DNA of 64,000 bases from Candidatus Nanopelagicaceae bacterium (GTDB taxonomy: Bacteria > Actinomycetota > Actinomycetes > Nanopelagicales > Nanopelagicaceae): contig VERG01000003.1 of NCBI GenBank assembly GCA_018882885.1, positions 1 through 64,000 on the forward strand, in the 5' to 3' direction. Every line of letters begins with the position of its first letter. Positions within the stretch are counted from its first letter, which is position 1. The notes under the pieces are model-generated. The model did not search any database and was not told the DNA's origin. It saw only the letters and a list, made by a program, of their open reading frames with translations. The position numbers and the translations under genes were made by a program. Positions 30,107 to 40,157 of this stretch are shown here, piece after piece.

Positions 30107-30179
30107 TGCCTCGAGTCGGATTTGAACCGACACTATGCAGTGTTTGAGACTGCCCTCTCTACCGTTGGAGTACCGAGGC
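30107..30179 (-). tRNA. tRNA with CAA anticodon (nominally Leu), class I shape
   Basis: A 73-base cloverleaf on the minus strand: acceptor GCCTCGG paired with TCGAGGC (one G-T pair), discriminator A, anticodon stem GCAGT/ACTGC with loop CTCAAAC giving anticodon CAA, and T arm GTCGG/CCGAC with loop TTCAAAT. The D stem is poor (three pairs plus a C-A mismatch, CTCC/AGAG). The variable region is only five bases (ATAGT), although leucine tRNAs normally have a long variable arm. CCA is not encoded. The 5' end is 19 bases after pyk and the 3' end one base before the response-regulator ATG. Confidence 0.85.
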
Positions 30180-30201
30180 TGGTGCTACTTACCCTATTCT
30201 A
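30180..30201 (-). promoter_or_regulatory. Possible tRNA promoter overlapping the pyk stop codon
   Basis: TAGAAT (30196-30201, minus strand) begins with the TAG stop of pyk and lies 16 bases before the tRNA 5' end, giving a start about nine bases upstream of the mature tRNA. Confidence 0.4.
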
Positions 30202-31638
30202 ACGATAAGCAGGCGCGACGCCACCTACTGCATCTCCCACCTGGTGTACCCGCATCGCGTTAGTTGAGCCAGGAATTCCAGGAGGCGAACCAGCAACAAT
30301 AAGTATGAGCTCACCCTTTGCGACTCTTTGGGATTCAAGAACAATGGCATCAACCTGTTTCACCATCTCATCGGTGGTTGTTACAAGTGGGGTAAGGATT
30401 GGTTCAACCCCCCAAGTTAGTGACATTTGATTGAAAGTTTCGGCATCTGGGGTTAATGCCAGAATGGGAATTGGTGATCTTAGGCGTGACATGCGGCGCG
30501 CAGAATCACCTGATTTAGTAAAAGCAGCTAGGAACTTTGCCCCCACCGTAAGACCTACTTCGGTAGCGGCTTTAGTTATTGCGCCACCTTTAGTCTTTGG
30601 GTTGTGTTGCAGCGCTGGAATTAAGTGCAAAGCCTCTTGCTCAGTTTTCTCAATAATGCGGGCCATGGTTTGTACCGCTTCAATTGCAAAGCTGCCAACA
30701 CTAGTTTCACCAGAAAGCATTAAGGCATCAGCGCCATCTAAAACCGCGTTAGCGCAATCTGTTGCTTCGGCGCGAGTTGGGCGAGAGTTGGTAATCATTG
30801 AATCCAACATCTGAGTTGCAACGATTACTGGTTTGGCATTTTCACGCGCCAAGGTCACGCAACGCTTCTGAACAAGTGGAATATCTTCGATTGGCATCTC
30901 TACGCCCAAGTCACCGCGCGCAACCATAATTCCATCAAATGCGGCGACTATCTCCTCAAGATTTTCAACTGCTTGAGGTTTTTCAATTTTAGCAATTACT
31001 GGGACTCTAGTCCCGACCTCATCCATAATCTGATGAACATCTAAAATATCTTTGGCGGATCGCACAAAAGACAGTGCGATGAAATCAGCACCAGCTTTTA
31101 ATCCCCAGCGCAGATCTTCCTTATCTTTGTCTGACATGGCAGGGACGGACACAGCTACTCCAGGAAGATTTATACCTTTGTTGTTGGAAACCGGACCCGG
31201 CTCAATAACTTTTGTGACAACTTCATTGCCTTTTACTTCCACAACTTCAACGGTGACTTTACCGTCATCAATCAGAATGCGATCGCCTTTGCGACAATCC
31301 CCCGGCAATCCTTTGTAAGTGGTTCCTACTCGATCTCTGGTTCCAGAGATTTCATCAGTAGTAATTGTGAAAATATCCCCGCGACTCAAATCATGAGGAC
31401 CGTTTTCAAATCTGCCTAAGCGAATTTTTGGACCTTGAAGATCCACCAAAATGGCAACAGGTTTGCCGGCATCGGCAGCCGCTTTTCGGATGAGATTAAG
31501 ACGATTTTGATGCTCCTCATACCCTCCATGAGAGAGGTTCAATCGGGCTACATTCATCCCCGCTGCAATCAGCTGGGCCGCTTTCTCCTCAGATTCAACG
31601 GCAGGACCCATAGTGCAAACAATTTTGGCGCGGCGCAT
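30199..31638 (-). CDS. pyk: Pyruvate kinase
   Basis: Final ATP-forming step of glycolysis. The 479-residue protein shows 'AKIVCTMGPAVES' at the N-terminus, 'MNVARLNLSHGGYEEH', the active-site signature 'VIAKIEKPQAVENLEEI' with the catalytic lysine near residue 220, 'GIMVARGDLGVEMP' and 'SGETSVGSFAIEAV'. The ATG at 31638 has TAAAAT six bases upstream and no ribosome binding site, indicating a leaderless transcript. The tRNA and ANTAR regulator follow closely, so read-through into them is likely. Confidence 0.97.
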   Translation of the reverse strand: MRRAKIVCTMGPAVESEEKAAQLIAAGMNVARLNLSHGGYEEHQNRLNLIRKAAADAGKPVAILVDLQGPKIRLGRFENGPHDLSRGDIFTITTDEISGTRDRVGTTYKGLPGDCRKGDRILIDDGKVTVEVVEVKGNEVVTKVIEPGPVSNNKGINLPGVAVSVPAMSDKDKEDLRWGLKAGADFIALSFVRSAKDILDVHQIMDEVGTRVPVIAKIEKPQAVENLEEIVAAFDGIMVARGDLGVEMPIEDIPLVQKRCVTLARENAKPVIVATQMLDSMITNSRPTRAEATDCANAVLDGADALMLSGETSVGSFAIEAVQTMARIIEKTEQEALHLIPALQHNPKTKGGAITKAATEVGLTVGAKFLAAFTKSGDSARRMSRLRSPIPILALTPDAETFNQMSLTWGVEPILTPLVTTTDEMVKQVDAIVLESQRVAKGELILIVAGSPPGIPGSTNAMRVHQVGDAVGGVAPAYR

Positions 31639-31650
31639 TTGGCTATTTTA
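31639..31650 (-). promoter_or_regulatory. Probable leaderless promoter of pyk
   Basis: TAAAAT (31645-31650, minus strand) ends six bases before the pyk ATG; no Shine-Dalgarno sequence lies between. Confidence 0.55.
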
Positions 31651-31669
31651 TGCCATTTCTCTCAGGGTG

Positions 31670-33127
31670 CTAAACCGTCAGTGGTCGAGCAGTTGGTTCG
31701 ACAGGCGCGGGAAGTTGAGTGCGTCCCATGAGCGCTTTATCTACTGCAGCAGCAGCGCTTCGTCCTTCGGCAATCGCCCACACAATCAACGACTGTCCTC
31801 TGCCAGCATCGCCGCAAACATAGACATCTTCAACATTAGTTTCGTAACTTTGATTACGTGCAATATTTCCTCTTTGATCCAAGGCCAGATTAAATCCAGT
31901 TACCAATTCATTTTTCTCAACTCCAGTGAAACCCATTGCCAGAAAAACTAAATCGGCAGGAAGCTCTTTTTCAGTACCTGGAACTCGTTCAAACTTGCCA
32001 TCTACTAGATGCGTTTCAACAATCTTTAAAGCCTTGAGATTGCCTTTACCATCACCAATGAACTCTTCGGTTGAAATTGAATAGAGTCGTTCGCCAGATT
32101 CTTCATGTGCGCTGCTCACTCGATAAACCATTGGGTAGGTTGGCCAAGGTTGAGAGCTTGGGCGCTCTTCGGTTGGTCTTGGCATAATTTCAATTTGAGT
32201 AACACTCGCCGCGCCTTGACGAATAGCGGTTCCCAAACAATCTGCGCCGGTATCGCCGCCTCCAAGAATAATTACATGTTTACCGTGTGCATTTATAGGC
32301 GGTTCCTGATTTAGCTCACCTAAAGCTTGTTTGTTGCCCCATGGCAAATACTCCATCGCTTGGTAAACCCCTTTGTTGGAGCGGCCCGGTATATCCAAAT
32401 CTCTCCATTGTGTCGCACCTACTGCGAGAACAACGACGTCATACCTGCTCTTCAACTCTTTAGCGGTTACATCAACACCAACATTTACTCCAGCTCGAAA
32501 ACGGGTTCCTTCGCGTTGCATCTGATTTAAACGACGATCTAAAACCGCTTTCTCCATTTTGAACTCGGGAATTCCATAACGCAATAAACCGCCAATTTTT
32601 GGAGCTCTCTCATAAACCACCACAGTGTGACCTGCACGAGTGAGTTGTTGCGCTGCTGCTAAGCCGGCCGGACCCGACCCAATGACCGCAACCGTTTTAC
32701 CGGTCATGCGATCAGGCTGCATTGGCCTGACATTTCCAGAGGAAAAGGCCTCTTCAATTGTGCGTAGTTCGACCTGTTTGATGGTCACCGGATCTTGATT
32801 TATTCCTAAGACACAGGCGGTTTCACATGGCGCTGGACAAAGTCTTCCGGTGAACTCAGGAAAGTTGTTAGTTGCGTGTAGACGATCAATTGCATCGCCT
32901 TTCTCATTACGCCAAATCAAGTCATTCCACTCTGGAATTAAATTACCGAGCGGGCAACCCTGGTGACAGAAGGGAATTCCACAATCCATGCAGCGACCGG
33001 CCTGCTTTTGTAGAGCACCAAACTCCTGCTCTTCGTAAACCTCTTTCCAATCTCTGATACGCACATCAACAGGACGGCGTTTTGGAGTCTCCCTACCTGT
33101 GTTTAAAAAACCTTTGGGATCAGCCAT
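31670..33127 (-). CDS. gltD: Glutamate synthase small subunit
   Basis: FAD- and NADPH-binding subunit of glutamate synthase, passing electrons to GltB. The 485-residue protein has the N-terminal cysteine-rich iron-sulfur region ('[17 protein letters not shown]', residues ~43-59), an FAD-binding motif ('[15 protein letters not shown]' near 150), an NADPH-binding motif ('[13 protein letters not shown]' near 290) and the FAD-contact '[18 protein letters not shown]' near the end. Its start overlaps the gltB stop by eight bases, so the two subunits are coupled. Confidence 0.96.
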   Translation of the reverse strand: MADPKGFLNTGRETPKRRPVDVRIRDWKEVYEEQEFGALQKQAGRCMDCGIPFCHQGCPLGNLIPEWNDLIWRNEKGDAIDRLHATNNFPEFTGRLCPAPCETACVLGINQDPVTIKQVELRTIEEAFSSGNVRPMQPDRMTGKTVAVIGSGPAGLAAAQQLTRAGHTVVVYERAPKIGGLLRYGIPEFKMEKAVLDRRLNQMQREGTRFRAGVNVGVDVTAKELKSRYDVVVLAVGATQWRDLDIPGRSNKGVYQAMEYLPWGNKQALGELNQEPPINAHGKHVIILGGGDTGADCLGTAIRQGAASVTQIEIMPRPTEERPSSQPWPTYPMVYRVSSAHEESGERLYSISTEEFIGDGKGNLKALKIVETHLVDGKFERVPGTEKELPADLVFLAMGFTGVEKNELVTGFNLALDQRGNIARNQSYETNVEDVYVCGDAGRGQSLIVWAIAEGRSAAAAVDKALMGRTQLPAPVEPTARPLTV

Positions 33128-36100
33128 TTAGCACCTCCATGATCGCCTGCTCTGCAGAGCGACCTTCACGCTCGGCCTTAGCAATTACATCTAGAACTTT
33201 GGCGTAATCTCTCGGCATAACCATTGAGATTCGCTTTTGAGCCGCGTTCCAATCCTTCAACAACTCTGCGGCAACCTCCGAACTTGTTTCTGCAAAGAAT
33301 TTAGAGATGATGGCGCGCAGTTTCTCTGATTGATCCTGCGGCACAGTTAGTACATCAACCATTTCTTTATTAACCAGGTCAGGATTAAGGTCAAGAACAA
33401 ATGCTCGACCACCTGACATGCCCGCCGCCAAATTTCTTCCAGTCTTTCCAAGGATCACTACTACTCCACCGGTCATGTACTCGCAGGCGTGATCGCCAAC
33501 TCCCTCAACAACTGCGGTTGCACCTGAATTTCTGACACAGAATCGCTCGCCAACTACACCGCGCACAAATATCTCACCAGTAGTTGCACCATATCCAATG
33601 ACATTTCCCGCAATTACATTTTTCTCAGAAGGAAACTTTGCTTTCTCATCAGGTCTGACTATGACTCGTCCACCAGATAAACCTTTACCCAAGTAATCAT
33701 TGGTATCGCCATATAAACGCAGGGTTAGACCGCGCGGAATGAAAGCGCCAAGAGATTGCCCGGCAGAGCCATGGAAGGTGATATCTATGGAGTCTTCTGG
33801 CAATCCAGCTCCACCAAACCTTCTCGTGATTTCAGAGCCCAACATAGTTCCAACGGTGCGATTACGGTTTCTAATCTCCATCTGCAACTTTATTGCTTCG
33901 CCTTTTTCTAAAGCCGGCTTGGCTAAATCAATTAATTCATTGTCTAAGGCAGATTCCAAGCCATGCTCTTGCTTGGAAGTGTTTCGTCTAGACGCATCCT
34001 TAGCAATAGCAGGAACTGCAAGTATTGGAGAGAGATCTAACCCACTAGCCTTCCAATGATCCAATGCAGCTTTGGTATCTAGAAGCTCGACCTGACCAAT
34101 GGCCTCTTCTAGACTTCTAAAACCTAATTTAGCAAGCCACTCTCTAACCTCTTCTGCGATATATTCAAAGAAGGTTTCGACAAACTCTGGCTGTCCAGTA
34201 AATCTCTTTCGTAACTCTGGATTTTGTGTTGCTACTCCAACAGGACAGGTATCTAGATGACAAACTCTCATCATTACGCAACCTGACACAACTAGTGGAG
34301 CCGTTGCAAAACCAAACTCTTCTGCACCAAGAAGTGCAGCAATGATTACATCGCGCCCAGTTTTCATCTGGCCATCGGTTTGTACAACTATGCGATCACG
34401 CAAACCATTTAGCAATAGGGTTTGCTGGGTTTCAGCAAGACCTAACTCCCAAGGCGCACCCGCATGCTTTAGAGATGTGAGTGGCGAAGCACCAGTACCG
34501 CCATCATGACCGGAGATTAGAACAACATCGGCGTGAGCTTTACTGACTCCAGCCGCAACCGTGCCAACACCTACCTCTGCCACGAGTTTTACATGTACTC
34601 GCGCATCTTTATTAGAGTTCTTTAAATCATGGATTAACTGAGCTAAATCTTCAATCGAGTAAATATCATGATGTGGCGGAGGTGAAATTAACCCAACGCC
34701 AGGGGTTGAATGGCGCACCTTTGCCACCCACGGATAAACCTTGTTACCAGGCAACTGCCCGCCTTCACCTGGTTTTGCACCTTGCGCCATTTTGATTTGA
34801 ATATCATCGGCATTGACCAAGTACTCACTTGTTACACCAAATCTGCCTGACGCCACCTGCTTAATCGCAGAACGTTTTGAATCGCCATTTGGCTCGGGCT
34901 TAAACCGGGCTGGATCCTCGCCGCCTTCTCCAGTATTGGATTTAGCGCCCAGACGATTCATAGCGACGGCCAAAGTTTCATGAGCCTCTTGAGAGATTGA
35001 GCCATAAGACATCGCTCCCGTAGAGAAACGTTTCACAATCTCTGAAACCGGCTCTACTTCTTCAATTGCTACCGGAGTTCTGACCCCCTCTTTGAATGAG
35101 AAAAGTCCACGTAGTGTCATTAGAGATTTTGCTTGATCATCAATCTTTGTGGTGTAACGCTTGAAAATGTCATAGCGCTTTGACCGAGTTGAATGTTGCA
35201 ATGTGAATACAGTCTCTGGATCAAATAGATGCGGTTCACCGTCACGACGCCATTGATATTCGCCACCGATTTGTAAACGTTTAGATCCTGGAACCTCTCC
35301 CCCTGGTGGGTAAGCGATGTGATGTCGCGCAATCGTCTCTTCAGCAATCACAGAGAGGTCTACTCCACCCAAACGAGATGTGGTTCCGGCAAAGTATTCA
35401 TCAATTATTGACTGCGACAATCCAATCGCTTCAAAAACCTGCGCACCGGTATATGAGGCGATGGTTGAGATGCCCATCTTTGACATTACCTTTAGAACAC
35501 CTTTACCTAAGGATTTAATTAAATTCTTAACCGCTTTTTCTGGAGCAATTCCAGTAATGATTCCCTGCAGCACCAAATCCTCTGCGGTTTCCATTGCAAG
35601 ATATGGATTAACAGCAGCCGCGCCATAGCCAATCAAGAGTGCTACATGGTGCACCTCTCGCACCTCGCCGGTTTCAACAATCAGCCCCACTTTGGTGCGG
35701 GTCTTCTCGCGGATTAAATGATGATGAACAGCTGAGGTGAGAAGGAGAGATGGAATCGGTGCGTTATCAGCATCGCCATCTCGGTCAGACAAGACAATTA
35801 CGCGAGCGCCATCTTCAATGGCGCGAGAAACCTCTGCCCTAATCTCTTCAATGCGATCTCTTAATCCCTCACCGCCATCTGCAATTGGGAACAACCCTTT
35901 AACCACATGGGAAGAAAGTCCAGGGTGGTTATTTTCCGCGTTGACGTGAATAATTTTGGCGAGTTCATCATTATCAATTACGGGGAAAGCTAAAGAAATT
36001 TGGCGGCAGGAAGCAGGACCTGGATCAAGCAGATTATGTTCAGGACCAATGGAGCCACCAAGTGAGGTAACAAGCTCTTCACGAATTGCATCTAGTGGCG

Positions 36101-37649
36101 GGTTTGTTACCTGTGCAAACAACTGTGAAAAGTAATCAAATAGCAACCATGGTTTTTCGGACAATGCTGCGATAGGGGTATCGGTACCCATGGAGCCAAT
36201 TGGTTCGGCACCAGTTTTTGCCATTGGCGTGATGATTACTCGAAGCTCTTCCTCTGTATAACCAAAGGCTCGCTGACGTCGTACAACCGATGAGTGCGGA
36301 TAAATGATGTGTTCTCTAGCAGGCAAATCAGATAGTCGAATTATTCCGGCGTGTAGCCACTCCCCGTATGGAGCGCTGGCCGCCAAAGTACTTTTAATCT
36401 CTTCATCTTCAATAATTCTTCCCGCTTCAATATCCACCAAGAACATACGTCCTGGCTGTAAGCGACCTTTTCGAATTATCTTTTCTTGTGGAACATCTAA
36501 TACGCCGACCTCGCTGGCCAAAATCACTAAGCCTTCATCTGTTACCCAAAAACGCGAAGGACGTAGACCATTGCGATCCAGAACTGCGCCGATTTGTTTG
36601 CCATCTGTAAAAGTTACGCAAGCAGGTCCATCCCATGGCTCCATCAAAGAAGCATGAAAACGATAGAAATCCTTTAATTCATTTGGCATCGTGTCATGGT
36701 TTTCCCAAGCCTCAGGAATCATCATTAAGACTGAATGGGGCAAAGTCCTGCCACCCAAATAAAGCAGCTCCAGTACCTCATCAAAGGAAGCTGAATCGCT
36801 GCCCGAGGGATCGACTATCGGAAAAAGACGTTTGATGTCCCCTGGAATTAAATCACTTTCCAATAAAGCCTCACGTGCCGCCATCCAGTTGCGGTTGCCT
36901 CTAACAGTGTTTATTTCTCCGTTATGGGCTATGAAGCGATATGGATGGGCTAATGGCCAAGAAGGAAAAGTATTGGTTGAGAAGCGAGAGTGCACCAAAG
37001 CTAATGGGGATTTAAAGAGCGGATTTGATAGATCCGGAAAGAACTCCTCTAACTGCCCAGTTGTGAGCATTCCTTTATAAACAATAGTTCGCGAAGATAA
37101 AGAAGCAAAATAAACCGAGAGTTCATGTTCTACTCTTTTGCGGAAACAAAAGGCTCTGCGATCCAAATCTAGATCTGCAACTCCATCCTTTGTTGAAACA
37201 AATATCTGCTCGAACTGGGGCATAACTGAAAGCGCAGTTGCCCCTAGCGAGCTGGAATTAATAGGAAGCTCTCGCCAACCCAATATCTCAAGATTTTCCT
37301 CTTTAGCAATCTCAGCAATTCGAGCCTTGCCGGCAAAACCATGAGGTAGAAAAACAACACCTGCTGCATATTTACTTAATGCAGGAAGCTCAAAGTTCAA
37401 AACGGATCTGAAAAACTCATCAGGAATTCGAGTAAGGATTCCGGCTCCATCCCCACTATTTACTTCGGCGCCCGACGCGCCACGGTGTTCAAGATTGCGA
37501 AGTGCGGTTAGACCTTGTTGCACAATTTCATGGGTCGCTGTTTTCTTAAGAGTTGCCACCATTGCAACACCACAAGCATCATGCTCGTGGGCAGGGTTGT
37601 ACAAGCCCTGTGCGCTCGGCAGAGCGGAAAAAAGCGAATGGCTTGCCAC
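33120..37649 (-). CDS. gltB: Glutamate synthase large subunit
   Basis: Transfers the amide of glutamine to 2-oxoglutarate. The 1509-residue protein has an N-terminal propeptide ending before the amidotransferase nucleophile C26 ('[14 protein letters not shown]'), the central domain, the FMN-binding synthase domain with '[19 protein letters not shown]', the 3Fe-4S cysteines in '[15 protein letters not shown]', and the C-terminal GXGXG beta-helix ('[11 protein letters not shown]', '[11 protein letters not shown]'). The GTG start at 37649 has GGGGA eight bases upstream. It is the largest gene in the window. With GltD it gives the main ammonium-assimilation route together with glutamine synthetase. 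Confidence 0.97.
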   Translation of the reverse strand: MASHSLFSALPSAQGLYNPAHEHDACGVAMVATLKKTATHEIVQQGLTALRNLEHRGASGAEVNSGDGAGILTRIPDEFFRSVLNFELPALSKYAAGVVFLPHGFAGKARIAEIAKEENLEILGWRELPINSSSLGATALSVMPQFEQIFVSTKDGVADLDLDRRAFCFRKRVEHELSVYFASLSSRTIVYKGMLTTGQLEEFFPDLSNPLFKSPLALVHSRFSTNTFPSWPLAHPYRFIAHNGEINTVRGNRNWMAAREALLESDLIPGDIKRLFPIVDPSGSDSASFDEVLELLYLGGRTLPHSVLMMIPEAWENHDTMPNELKDFYRFHASLMEPWDGPACVTFTDGKQIGAVLDRNGLRPSRFWVTDEGLVILASEVGVLDVPQEKIIRKGRLQPGRMFLVDIEAGRIIEDEEIKSTLAASAPYGEWLHAGIIRLSDLPAREHIIYPHSSVVRRQRAFGYTEEELRVIITPMAKTGAEPIGSMGTDTPIAALSEKPWLLFDYFSQLFAQVTNPPLDAIREELVTSLGGSIGPEHNLLDPGPASCRQISLAFPVIDNDELAKIIHVNAENNHPGLSSHVVKGLFPIADGGEGLRDRIEEIRAEVSRAIEDGARVIVLSDRDGDADNAPIPSLLLTSAVHHHLIREKTRTKVGLIVETGEVREVHHVALLIGYGAAAVNPYLAMETAEDLVLQGIITGIAPEKAVKNLIKSLGKGVLKVMSKMGISTIASYTGAQVFEAIGLSQSIIDEYFAGTTSRLGGVDLSVIAEETIARHHIAYPPGGEVPGSKRLQIGGEYQWRRDGEPHLFDPETVFTLQHSTRSKRYDIFKRYTTKIDDQAKSLMTLRGLFSFKEGVRTPVAIEEVEPVSEIVKRFSTGAMSYGSISQEAHETLAVAMNRLGAKSNTGEGGEDPARFKPEPNGDSKRSAIKQVASGRFGVTSEYLVNADDIQIKMAQGAKPGEGGQLPGNKVYPWVAKVRHSTPGVGLISPPPHHDIYSIEDLAQLIHDLKNSNKDARVHVKLVAEVGVGTVAAGVSKAHADVVLISGHDGGTGASPLTSLKHAGAPWELGLAETQQTLLLNGLRDRIVVQTDGQMKTGRDVIIAALLGAEEFGFATAPLVVSGCVMMRVCHLDTCPVGVATQNPELRKRFTGQPEFVETFFEYIAEEVREWLAKLGFRSLEEAIGQVELLDTKAALDHWKASGLDLSPILAVPAIAKDASRRNTSKQEHGLESALDNELIDLAKPALEKGEAIKLQMEIRNRNRTVGTMLGSEITRRFGGAGLPEDSIDITFHGSAGQSLGAFIPRGLTLRLYGDTNDYLGKGLSGGRVIVRPDEKAKFPSEKNVIAGNVIGYGATTGEIFVRGVVGERFCVRNSGATAVVEGVGDHACEYMTGGVVVILGKTGRNLAAGMSGGRAFVLDLNPDLVNKEMVDVLTVPQDQSEKLRAIISKFFAETSSEVAAELLKDWNAAQKRISMVMPRDYAKVLDVIAKAEREGRSAEQAIMEVLNG

Positions 37650-37778
37650 GGTCAGTCCCCACTGGTTTCTACTGTTATTTAACTAGCGATGTTTGGGACG
37701 GCGATGGCCCGATTAAGAGGGGAAATGTATCAAGAATCTGCAGCGATGGAGAAGTGAATAGCGCCAGCGAGACGGGAT
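37650..37778 (-). other. gltB upstream spacer
   Basis: A 129-base spacer between the VIT-family gene and gltB. A TACATT (37724-37729, minus strand) could be a -10 with a long leader, but no convincing -35 is seen. No small gene or RNA structure is evident. Confidence 0.3.
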
Positions 37779-37787
37779 TTAAATCCC
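37774..37787. repeat. 14-base perfect palindrome spanning the VIT-gene stop codon
   Basis: GGGATTTAAATCCC is perfectly self-complementary, with the TAA stop of the upstream gene inside it. It has no loop and no following T-run, so it is unlikely to be a terminator. It may be a protein-binding site upstream of gltBD, or chance. Confidence 0.4.
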
Positions 37788-38486
37788 AGAAACGTGGGCA
37801 ATCTGTCCCACCCCAGCGGTAATCGCCATACCCAAAATGCCTCCGAAGAGGATTCTTCCGGTGGTACGTGTAACGCTTGAGCCCGCGGTTTTGGCGCTAA
37901 TAACGCCGGCGATCATTAGACCCAACAAAGTTATGCCCACGATTGAAAAAGCTTTACTTCCCAAGCTGGGCGCCAAAGCGCCTAACAATGGAATCGCTCC
38001 TCCAGCTGTAAAGCTCAGAGCAGATGCAAAGGCGGCCTGGAGTGGACGGGCCTTTGTCGCATCGTGCTGACCTAACTCATCACGTAAATGTGCAGCCAGT
38101 GCATCATGTTCGTGAAGCTCTTTGGCTACTTGGGCAGCGGTTGGTCGAGTTAATCCTCTGGCCTGATAGATCTGAGTCAGCTCTTCAAGTTCGCCTTCAG
38201 GATCAATGGCTAAATGTTCTATCTCTAATTTGCGATCCGATTCCTCAATATCATTTTGAGATCTAACTGAAACATACTCTCCCACCGCCATCGACATCGC
38301 ACCAGCTGCGATACCAGCAAGTCCTGCGGTTACTACAAAATCATTTCTTTGAGCCGAGACAACACCAATCATTAAAGATGCGGTAGATACCAAACCATCA
38401 TTTACACCCAGAACTGCAGCACGCAGCCAACCAGCGCGATGGGTACGATGGTTTTCATTGCGAAGATGAATTTCCTCTAGGCCCAC
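37779..38486 (-). CDS. VIT1/CCC1-family iron/manganese transporter
   Basis: Membrane protein related to yeast CCC1, plant VIT1 and nodulin-21, which export or sequester Fe2+/Mn2+. The 235 residues begin with 'RAGWLRAAVLGVNDGLVSTASLMIGV', the family's first helix, then 'AMSMAVGEYVSVRSQNDIEESDRK', a charged cytosolic region (~80-140, including 'LHEHDALAAH' with possible metal-binding His/Glu) and three more hydrophobic helices. The GTG start has TAGAGT six bases upstream; that hexamer contains the lgt stop codon. The metal cannot be decided from sequence. Confidence 0.88.
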   Translation of the reverse strand: MGLEEIHLRNENHRTHRAGWLRAAVLGVNDGLVSTASLMIGVVSAQRNDFVVTAGLAGIAAGAMSMAVGEYVSVRSQNDIEESDRKLEIEHLAIDPEGELEELTQIYQARGLTRPTAAQVAKELHEHDALAAHLRDELGQHDATKARPLQAAFASALSFTAGGAIPLLGALAPSLGSKAFSIVGITLLGLMIAGVISAKTAGSSVTRTTGRILFGGILGMAITAGVGQIAHVSGI

Positions 38487-38498
38487 GCTCTTACTCTA
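38487..38498 (-). promoter_or_regulatory. Probable leaderless promoter overlapping the lgt stop codon
   Basis: TAGAGT (38493-38498, minus strand) ends six bases before the VIT-family GTG. Its first three bases are the TAG stop codon of lgt. Confidence 0.45.
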
Positions 38499-39332
38499 CT
38501 CGCTGCCTTGAGGGTGATCGGTTTTGCCGCTCTGAAAATTTCTGTGACGGAAAAGATAAATAGCCCCTCCAAGCACCAATAATGCGCTGGTAAATATATT
38601 TAGCCGAACACCTAAAATGAGGTTTGACTCATCGATTCTTATCAACTCAATCAAGCCCCGGCCGAAACTGTAGAGAGCTACGTAAAGTGCGAAAATTCCA
38701 CCTGCATTGAGGTTACGAAGCTTCGGATAGAACATGAGAAATGCCGCTACCGCTAGGCACCAAAGTGATTCATATAAAAATACTGGATGAAAGGTTTCAT
38801 AACTTGAGTAACCGATTGGCCTGTATGCCAAAGGAATCTCCAAAGCCCATGGTGCTTCTAAAGGCCTGCCAAACAACTCTTTATTAAACCAATTACCCCA
38901 GCGTCCTAACGCTTGCGCCACAAGTAATGCGGGAGCTAACGCATCGGCAAATCTGGAGAATTCAATTCCTGAATTTTGTGGATGGCGCCTGTAGGCAATG
39001 TAGGCAGCAGCAAAGCCCAGAGATATCGCACCCCAGATTCCCAAACCTCCCTGCCAGATAAACAGTATCGCTATGGGATCGCCCCCCACGCCAAAGTATT
39101 TTTCAGGCGAGGTAATAACGTGATAGAGCCGCCCGCCAATCACGCCAGCAGGGACTGCAAAAACCGCAACATCACCTACAACACCAGATTTGCCGCCTAT
39201 CGCGACATATCTACGGTTGCCGATTAAAACCGCGGCTACTACACCCAGGATTATGCAAAGTGCATAGAAATGAAAGGTTAACGGTCCAACTTCAAATTGA
39301 GATTGTGTCGGTGAAGGAATCGCAGCAAACAC
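38496..39332 (-). CDS. lgt: Prolipoprotein diacylglyceryl transferase
   Basis: First enzyme of lipoprotein maturation, moving diacylglycerol from phosphatidylglycerol to the lipobox cysteine. The 278-residue membrane protein has about seven membrane segments and the signature 'GRWGNWFNKELFG' near residue 140, 'IGGRLYHVITSP' near 65 and 'SFGRGLIELIRID' near 235. Its start overlaps the stop of the DsbA-like gene. Together with lspA at 54505 it shows that lipoprotein processing is intact. Confidence 0.96.
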   Translation of the reverse strand: MFAAIPSPTQSQFEVGPLTFHFYALCIILGVVAAVLIGNRRYVAIGGKSGVVGDVAVFAVPAGVIGGRLYHVITSPEKYFGVGGDPIAILFIWQGGLGIWGAISLGFAAAYIAYRRHPQNSGIEFSRFADALAPALLVAQALGRWGNWFNKELFGRPLEAPWALEIPLAYRPIGYSSYETFHPVFLYESLWCLAVAAFLMFYPKLRNLNAGGIFALYVALYSFGRGLIELIRIDESNLILGVRLNIFTSALLVLGGAIYLFRHRNFQSGKTDHPQGSE

Positions 39333-40078
39333 TACGGTTTAGCTGCTTCCACCGCCGCCTTAAACTCTTCAAGTTTGAACTCAGAGCTGGTTCGGTTCCA
39401 CTGCTTGCCATTAATGAAAACGGTAGGAGTACCTTCAACCCCGTTTTTCTTCATGGATTGTGCAACATTTGTAACCGTTTCGGCGGATTTCAAATCATTA
39501 ACACAACTTTCAAACTCTGGATTGGTAATGCCCAGTCGTTTACCTATTTCAATTAAATTCTTGTTGGAGAATATTCCACTGTTTTCGGCGGCTTGCACCT
39601 CATAAAGCGCACGATGAAACTCGATGAAACGACCCTCACTTACTGCGCAGTTAACGGCATTTGCTGCTCGTACTGATTCTTGACCTAAGAAGGAGGCCAT
39701 GTGATAAACAACTTTGGCTTGATTTTCTCTCACTAGAGACTCTAAATACTGATTCATCTCTGTTTCAAAAAACTTGCAGTATGGGCATTGGAAATCCTCC
39801 CAAATATCGATGCGGAAAGAATTCTCTTCATTGAAGGAGACGCCATAATCATTTTCTGGAAGCACCTTACCTACAAGTGGTGCACCATTTTTTGATGAAT
39901 CAATACTTTCAATAGTGGTAGGTAGAGCCACCTCTGAGGAGCTGCGCTTGTCGATCACAGTAAAAATCAACCCTGAGAGAACAACTAGGGCCACCATTCC
40001 AATTACTATGTTGCGCGTAACTGTGTCTCCGGTGTTTTTATTCTTCTGCTTTTCGCGTGGGCGTGGTTCCTTTGGCAC
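39332..40078 (-). CDS. Membrane-anchored DsbA-like thiol oxidoreductase
   Basis: The 248 residues hold a basic N-terminal tail, one membrane helix (~24-42) and an extracytoplasmic thioredoxin-fold domain of the DsbA/Thioredoxin_4 group with the active site C98-P-Y-C101 ('DFQCPYCKFF'). A cis-proline region follows ('GVEGTPTVFINGKQW', near residue 218). It probably forms or isomerises disulfides in secreted proteins. Ribosome binding site AAGAGGAG precedes a GTG start. It is coupled to lgt and lies downstream of the his-trp operon terminator, so it begins a new unit. Confidence 0.9.
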   Translation of the reverse strand: MPKEPRPREKQKNKNTGDTVTRNIVIGMVALVVLSGLIFTVIDKRSSSEVALPTTIESIDSSKNGAPLVGKVLPENDYGVSFNEENSFRIDIWEDFQCPYCKFFETEMNQYLESLVRENQAKVVYHMASFLGQESVRAANAVNCAVSEGRFIEFHRALYEVQAAENSGIFSNKNLIEIGKRLGITNPEFESCVNDLKSAETVTNVAQSMKKNGVEGTPTVFINGKQWNRTSSEFKLEEFKAAVEAAKP

Positions 40079-40133
40079 TTTAACTCCTCTTGTGATTCTC
40101 TAAATTTTTGAGATTTTTCACGGGCTAGCAACC

Positions 40134-40157
40134 TGGAAAAAGTTAGGCTCCCCTAAC
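40134..40157 (-). terminator. Terminator of the his-trp operon, overlapping the trpA stop
   Basis: In the minus-strand RNA GTTAGG and CCTAAC (40152-40157 and 40142-40147 read on minus) pair around a GGAG loop and are followed by TTTTTCC. The trpA stop codon lies inside the stem. The six-pair stem is short but correctly shaped. Confidence 0.75.
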
